Virus record (IMG/VR): IMGVR_UViG_3300047472_000192
Coordinates: 1 to 32,491 of that record
Reading direction: 5' to 3' (one strand)
Length of the DNA stretch: 32,491 nucleotides
Source: a virus
Shown here: positions 29,597-32,491 of the stretch, in pieces
Layout: every line of letters starts with the position of its first letter
How positions within the stretch are numbered: position 1 is the first letter of the stretch
Translations under genes and position numbers: made by a program
Notes under the pieces: model-generated
Database searches by the model: none
Told to the model about the DNA's origin: nothing
What the model saw: the letters and a program-made list of their open reading frames with translations, nothing else

Positions 29597-29860
29597 ATGG
29601 CCTATTCGCAAGCAGAGCTGATCGCCCAGGACGCGCACCTGGCGCGCGAGATGGCTCTGGCGGACCACAGAGCCCGCCACCCCGAAGACATCGAGATCCC
29701 GGCGCCGGTGTTCCGCGCAGCGCCAGTCGATCGCCGCCGGCCGCGTGACTTGGGCCGCTTCGTCGACCCGGTGTCGCCGGCGTTCGCCGATGGCATCTGG
29801 AAGCGCGTCGAGGCCGCGGGCTTCCCGGTAGATCGTCCTGAAGACCGGAGCGCGGCGTGA
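29597..29860 (+). CDS. First gene of the rightward early operon (87 aa)
   Basis: 87 aa from ATG 29597, with GGAG 6-9 bases upstream. Mostly charged and helical at the start (AYSQAELIAQDAHLAREMAL, ADHRARHPEDIEIPAPVFRA), then PRDLGRFVDPVSPAFADGIW and a short helix. It takes the first place behind the repressed promoter, where lambda has N, but it lacks an arginine-rich N-terminal RNA-binding motif, so an antiterminator role is not supported. Function unknown. Confidence 0.6.
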   Translation: MAYSQAELIAQDAHLAREMALADHRARHPEDIEIPAPVFRAAPVDRRRPRDLGRFVDPVSPAFADGIWKRVEAAGFPVDRPEDRSAA

Positions 29861-30000
29861 TCCGCCGCCGCCTCTACATCGCCGCGCGGCGTATCGCCGG
29901 CCACATGGACCGCTGCTCGCCGCTCGGCCTGCTCATGTACGTGACCGCACTCGTCGGCACGGTCGCCATCTCCGCCCTCATCGACTGGAGCCGCTCATGA
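29857..30000 (+). CDS. Small membrane protein (47 aa)
   Basis: GTG 29857 overlaps the preceding stop by 4 nt (GTGA), and TGA at 29998-30000 overlaps the next ATG by 4 nt (ATGA). The 47-aa product starts with basic residues (MIRRRLYIAARRIAGHMDRC) and has one hydrophobic span (LGLLMYVTALVGTVAISALI), so it is a single-pass inner-membrane protein with the basic end inside. Such short early membrane proteins are often superinfection or lysis regulators, but no family is seen. Confidence 0.6.
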   Translation: MIRRRLYIAARRIAGHMDRCSPLGLLMYVTALVGTVAISALIDWSRS

Positions 30001-30248
30001 GCGCAACGATCACGCCCACCGTTCGCCCGCTGCACGTCCGCGCGCTCGGCCCGCTGAAGCGCATCTACTGGCGCTACCGCGTCCGCTGCGCCCGCGAAGA
30101 CGTGAAGCATGCGCGGCACGAGATCGCGGTGCTCGGCGGATCGCGCCGCCCCATCGACGAGATGTATGTCGACTACGCGCGGCAGCAGATCGCCGTGTTC
30201 GAGCAGGCCATCGTCCACTGGTATCGGCAGATCGAGGCGTCGCGATGA
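29997..30248 (+). CDS. Small basic early protein (83 aa)
   Basis: 83 aa from ATG 29997, with 4-nt overlaps on both sides. It is Arg/His/Tyr-rich and helical (RIYWRYRVRCAREDVKHARH; MYVDYARQQIAVFEQAIVHW). It could bind nucleic acid or contact RecT, which follows directly, but no motif is recognisable. Confidence 0.6.
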   Translation: MSATITPTVRPLHVRALGPLKRIYWRYRVRCAREDVKHARHEIAVLGGSRRPIDEMYVDYARQQIAVFEQAIVHWYRQIEASR

Positions 30249-31198
30249 GCAACGACCTCACACTGATCAGCGGCACCGTCTACGGCGTGCGCGAGACGTT
30301 CGCCGCAGTGCTCTCCGACAAGTCGATCGTCTTCGACCGCGAAGCCGAGTTCGCGCTGCAATTGATCGGCGCCAGCGACTTCGCGGTGAAGACCGCCCGC
30401 AAGAACCCTCAGTCGCTCGCCGACGCAATCACGAACATCGGCGCGATCGGCATCACGCTGAACCCGGCGCGCAAGCTCGCTTACCTGGTGCCGCGCGACC
30501 ACGCGATCAAGCTCGACATCAGCTACATGGGGCTGATGGACATCGCGATCGCGACTGGCTGCATACGCTGGGCGCAGGCGTCGGTCGTCTATCAGAACGA
30601 CTTCTTCGAGCTGCAGGGCTACGACCGCCCGCCCATCCACACGTTCAAGCCCTTCGGCTCGGACCGCGGTGGCGCCGTCGGGGTCTACGTCGTCGTCAAG
30701 ACGCCCGACGGCGACTTCCTCACCGAGACGATGTCCACCGAGGAAGTGCTCGCGATCCGCGACCGCTCGGACGCCTGGAAGGCCTTCATGGCCGAGAAGA
30801 TCAAGAGCTGCCCCTGGTCCACCGACCCGGGCGAGATGTCCAAGAAGACGGTCGTCAAACGCGCCTACAAGTACTGGCCGAAGACCCCACGGCTCGACCA
30901 GGCCATCCACTACCTGAACACCGACGGCGGCGAAGGCCTGGCGCCGCCCGACGCGCCAGCGCCGGCCGCGCCGAAGCCGCCGCCGCCCACCGACCTGCTC
31001 GGCGCAGCGCGCGCGTCCGCTGACAAGGGCCGCGCCTCGTTTGCGGCTTGGTGGGCTGCCGCGACGCCGGCGCAGCGCGAACAGTTGCGCGCCGAGATCC
31101 CCGACCTGAAGCGTCGCACGGAAGTGTTCGAGGCTTCTCGCCAGCAGCAAGACCCGTTCGTCGCCGAGATGGAGGCCGCCGAGCGGCGCGCGGCATGA
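30245..31198 (+). CDS. recT: RecT-family single-strand annealing protein
   Basis: 317 aa from ATG 30245, overlapping the preceding stop by 4 nt. Residues about 50-115 (KNPQSLADAITNIGAIGITL; NPARKLAYLVPRDHAIKLDI; SYMGLMDIAIATG) are the RecT core, and AYKYWPKTPRLDQAIHYLN lies near residue 210. The C-terminal 90 residues hold a Pro/Ala-rich linker (PAPAAPKPPPPTD) and a helical tail. The length exceeds that of typical RecT (about 270) because of this tail. It anneals complementary single strands, working with the exonuclease and SSB encoded next to it; together they form a Red-like recombination module. Confidence 0.85.
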   Translation: MSNDLTLISGTVYGVRETFAAVLSDKSIVFDREAEFALQLIGASDFAVKTARKNPQSLADAITNIGAIGITLNPARKLAYLVPRDHAIKLDISYMGLMDIAIATGCIRWAQASVVYQNDFFELQGYDRPPIHTFKPFGSDRGGAVGVYVVVKTPDGDFLTETMSTEEVLAIRDRSDAWKAFMAEKIKSCPWSTDPGEMSKKTVVKRAYKYWPKTPRLDQAIHYLNTDGGEGLAPPDAPAPAAPKPPPPTDLLGAARASADKGRASFAAWWAAATPAQREQLRAEIPDLKRRTEVFEASRQQQDPFVAEMEAAERRAA

Positions 31199-31953
31199 GG
31201 TACATCTACTGCGAGCAAGGCTCGGCCGAGTGGAAGCGCGCCCGCGCCGGCGTGATCACGGCGTCGAACTTCCACCTCACGCGCTCCTGGAACTTGATGA
31301 AGCGGGCGCCGCGCGTCGGCGACTACAGCGACAAGGCGAAGGACTACGCCTTCCGCCTGGCGATCGAGCGCATCAGCGGCGAGCCGCTCGACGAGGGCTA
31401 CGAGACCTGGGCCATGGAGCGCGGGCACCGCATGGAGCCAAAGGCGCGCGAGGAGCACGAGGTGCAGGCCGGCGTGCTGGTCGACACCGTGGGCTTCGTC
31501 ACGACTGATGACGGCGTGTTCGGCGGATCGCTCGACGGCGAGATCGGCCCGGACGGTGCCAGCGAATACAAGGCATTCGTGGCGCCCGAGAAGCTCCGCG
31601 CGATCATCATCTACAGCGACTGGTCGACCCTGATGGACCAGGCCCAGGGCGGCCTGTGGCTGACCGGCCGCAAGTGGATCGACGCCTGCCTGTACTGCCC
31701 TGCCCTGGCGCCGGCTGGCAAGCAGCTCACGCGCCGCCGAATCCAGCGTGACGACGACTACATCTACGACCTCGAGCAGGACTTGCTCAAGTTCAAGGCG
31801 GTCGTCGACAGCTATGAGGCCGTGCTGCGCGCGCCGACCGGTGAGCAGCCGGTCGAGGTCGCCGCAAAGGTCGTCCGCCCCTCCCCTGTTCTGGCCGCGC
31901 CTGCGGCTTTCACCCCCAAGGCTTCTCCGGTGCTGGCCGGGCTGCCGTTCTGA
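31195..31953 (+). CDS. YqaJ/lambda-exonuclease-type recombinase
   Basis: 252 aa from ATG 31195, with ATGA overlap with recT. The catalytic core has E81 (RGHRMEPKARE), D114 (GSLDGEIG) and E124-x-K126 (SEYKAF), the E..D..ExK pattern of YqaJ/lambda-exo nucleases; the N-terminus GSAEWKRARAGVITASNFH is the equivalent of the usual QGSxEWxxxRxGxITAS motif. It degrades the 5' strand of duplex ends and supplies substrate for RecT. The C-terminal 30 residues are Pro/Ala-rich. The length is normal. Confidence 0.85.
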   Translation: MRYIYCEQGSAEWKRARAGVITASNFHLTRSWNLMKRAPRVGDYSDKAKDYAFRLAIERISGEPLDEGYETWAMERGHRMEPKAREEHEVQAGVLVDTVGFVTTDDGVFGGSLDGEIGPDGASEYKAFVAPEKLRAIIIYSDWSTLMDQAQGGLWLTGRKWIDACLYCPALAPAGKQLTRRRIQRDDDYIYDLEQDLLKFKAVVDSYEAVLRAPTGEQPVEVAAKVVRPSPVLAAPAAFTPKASPVLAGLPF

Positions 31954-31964
31954 TCGGAGATTCC

Positions 31965-32432
31965 ATGGCTCAACTCTTCGGGCTCGCGCGCCTTGGCCGC
32001 GACAGCGAGCTTCGCTACACCGCCGACAACACCCCTGTCTCGAACCTCTCGCTGGCCTTCAGCTACGGGCGGCGCGCCGAGGATGGCAAGCGTCCCACGC
32101 AGTGGGTCGAGGGCGTCCTGTGGGGCGCACTCGCGGAGGCGATCTCGCAGTACCTCGTCAAGGGCACGGCGGTCGCGGTCACGCTCGACGACGTCCATAT
32201 CGAGACGTTCCAAGGCCGCGACGGCACGCCGGGCCACAAGCTGGTCGGCAAGGTGACGCAGATCGAACTGGCGGGATCGCCGCAGCGCAGCGAAGCGCCG
32301 GCGCAGCAGACGCGCCAGGCCGCGCCGCCGACCCGTCAGCAGGCTGCACCGCAGCGCCAGGCGCCGGCGCGCCAACAGTCGCAGTCGACCGGTACCGGCT
32401 TCGACGCGATGGACGACGACATCCCCTTCTGA
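31965..32432 (+). CDS. ssb: Single-stranded DNA-binding protein
   Basis: 155 aa from ATG 31965. An OB-fold pattern (FGLARLGRDSELRYTADNTP, VSNLSLAFSYGRR, TQWVEGVLWGALAEAISQYL, VKGTAVAVTLDDVHIETF) fills the first 100 residues. A Gln/Pro/Arg-rich linker and the acidic tip MDDDIPF follow, as in bacterial SSB, where the tip recruits DNA-processing proteins. It protects single strands during replication and recombination. The gene follows the exonuclease with an 11-base gap. Confidence 0.88.
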   Translation: MAQLFGLARLGRDSELRYTADNTPVSNLSLAFSYGRRAEDGKRPTQWVEGVLWGALAEAISQYLVKGTAVAVTLDDVHIETFQGRDGTPGHKLVGKVTQIELAGSPQRSEAPAQQTRQAAPPTRQQAAPQRQAPARQQSQSTGTGFDAMDDDIPF

Positions 32433-32439
32433 GGTGACC

Positions 32440-32491
32440 ATGGAACTCGAACTGCTCTCACTCGACGAGCCGCCGAAGCCTGTGCGGGTCG
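32440..32491 (+). CDS. Start of another early gene (cut by window edge)
   Basis: ATG 32440 with GAGG 5-8 bases upstream opens MELELLSLDEPPKPVRV and runs off the window. Only 17 residues are visible. The frame follows the ssb stop by 7 bases, so it continues the recombination operon. No identity can be given. Confidence 0.55.
   Translation, partial: MELELLSLDEPPKPVRV

Noticed and set aside
1-32491. CRISPR array, insertion sequence, integrase, or lysis cassette with endolysin.
   Set aside because: No regularly spaced repeats, transposase, recombinase or muralytic motifs were seen on either strand. The small signal-bearing protein at 16122 is not enough to call a lysis gene.

Overview
The window reads as part of the genome of a temperate, short-tailed (podovirus-like) bacteriophage or prophage with high G+C and GC-biased codon use. 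The gene content suggests a proteobacterial host, perhaps in the Burkholderiales; the host is inferred, not shown. Both ends cut through genes. No integrase, tape measure, holin/endolysin or attachment site is visible.

Layout. (1) 1-15981, minus strand: the morphogenesis module. Read in transcription order (right to left) it holds a 52-aa leader ORF, small terminase with a complete Met-type tRNA embedded in its frame, large terminase, a 153-aa protein, P22-type portal, a 98-aa protein, scaffold, a small CsrA-like protein, an N4-gp56-type major capsid protein, a decoration-type protein, connector/adaptor candidates, a 535-aa structural protein, a J/DUF1983-type fibre, a small accessory protein and a tail fibre cut by the window edge. 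(2) 16122-16637, minus: two small genes behind a good sigma70-like promoter. (3) 16797-27864, minus: a long early operon starting at a Cro-type repressor. It contains many small phage genes joined by 4-nt ATGA/GTGA overlaps, a cytosine C5 and an adenine-N6 DNA methyltransferase, a DUF1376 replication-type protein, an HNH-like endonuclease and NinG. It is interrupted by two plus-strand patches: one small gene at 21337, and three small related genes at 22465-23409. (4) 27865-27939: the divergent immunity switch. (5) 27940-29516, plus: a repressor without a peptidase domain, a conserved small protein, and two proteins with export signals, one of them an HNH nuclease; these occupy the place that rexAB holds in lambda. 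(6) 29517-29559: a second promoter/operator almost identical to the cro promoter. (7) 29597-32491, plus: small early genes, RecT annealing protein, YqaJ/lambda-type exonuclease, SSB and the start of one more gene.

The arrangement mirrors lambda: cro plus replication genes on one side, repressor plus lysogenic genes in the middle, recombination genes on the other side. Two copies of the same operator (GTTTAG-N6-CTAAAC), each overlapping a TTGACC-N18-TAAACT promoter, probably let one repressor shut both early arms. The main oddities are the tRNA inside the small terminase gene, a CsrA-like gene in the capsid operon, the related plus-strand genes between the two methyltransferases, a seven-fold repeat inside the cytosine methyltransferase, and two small genes broken by an amber codon and by a frameshift.
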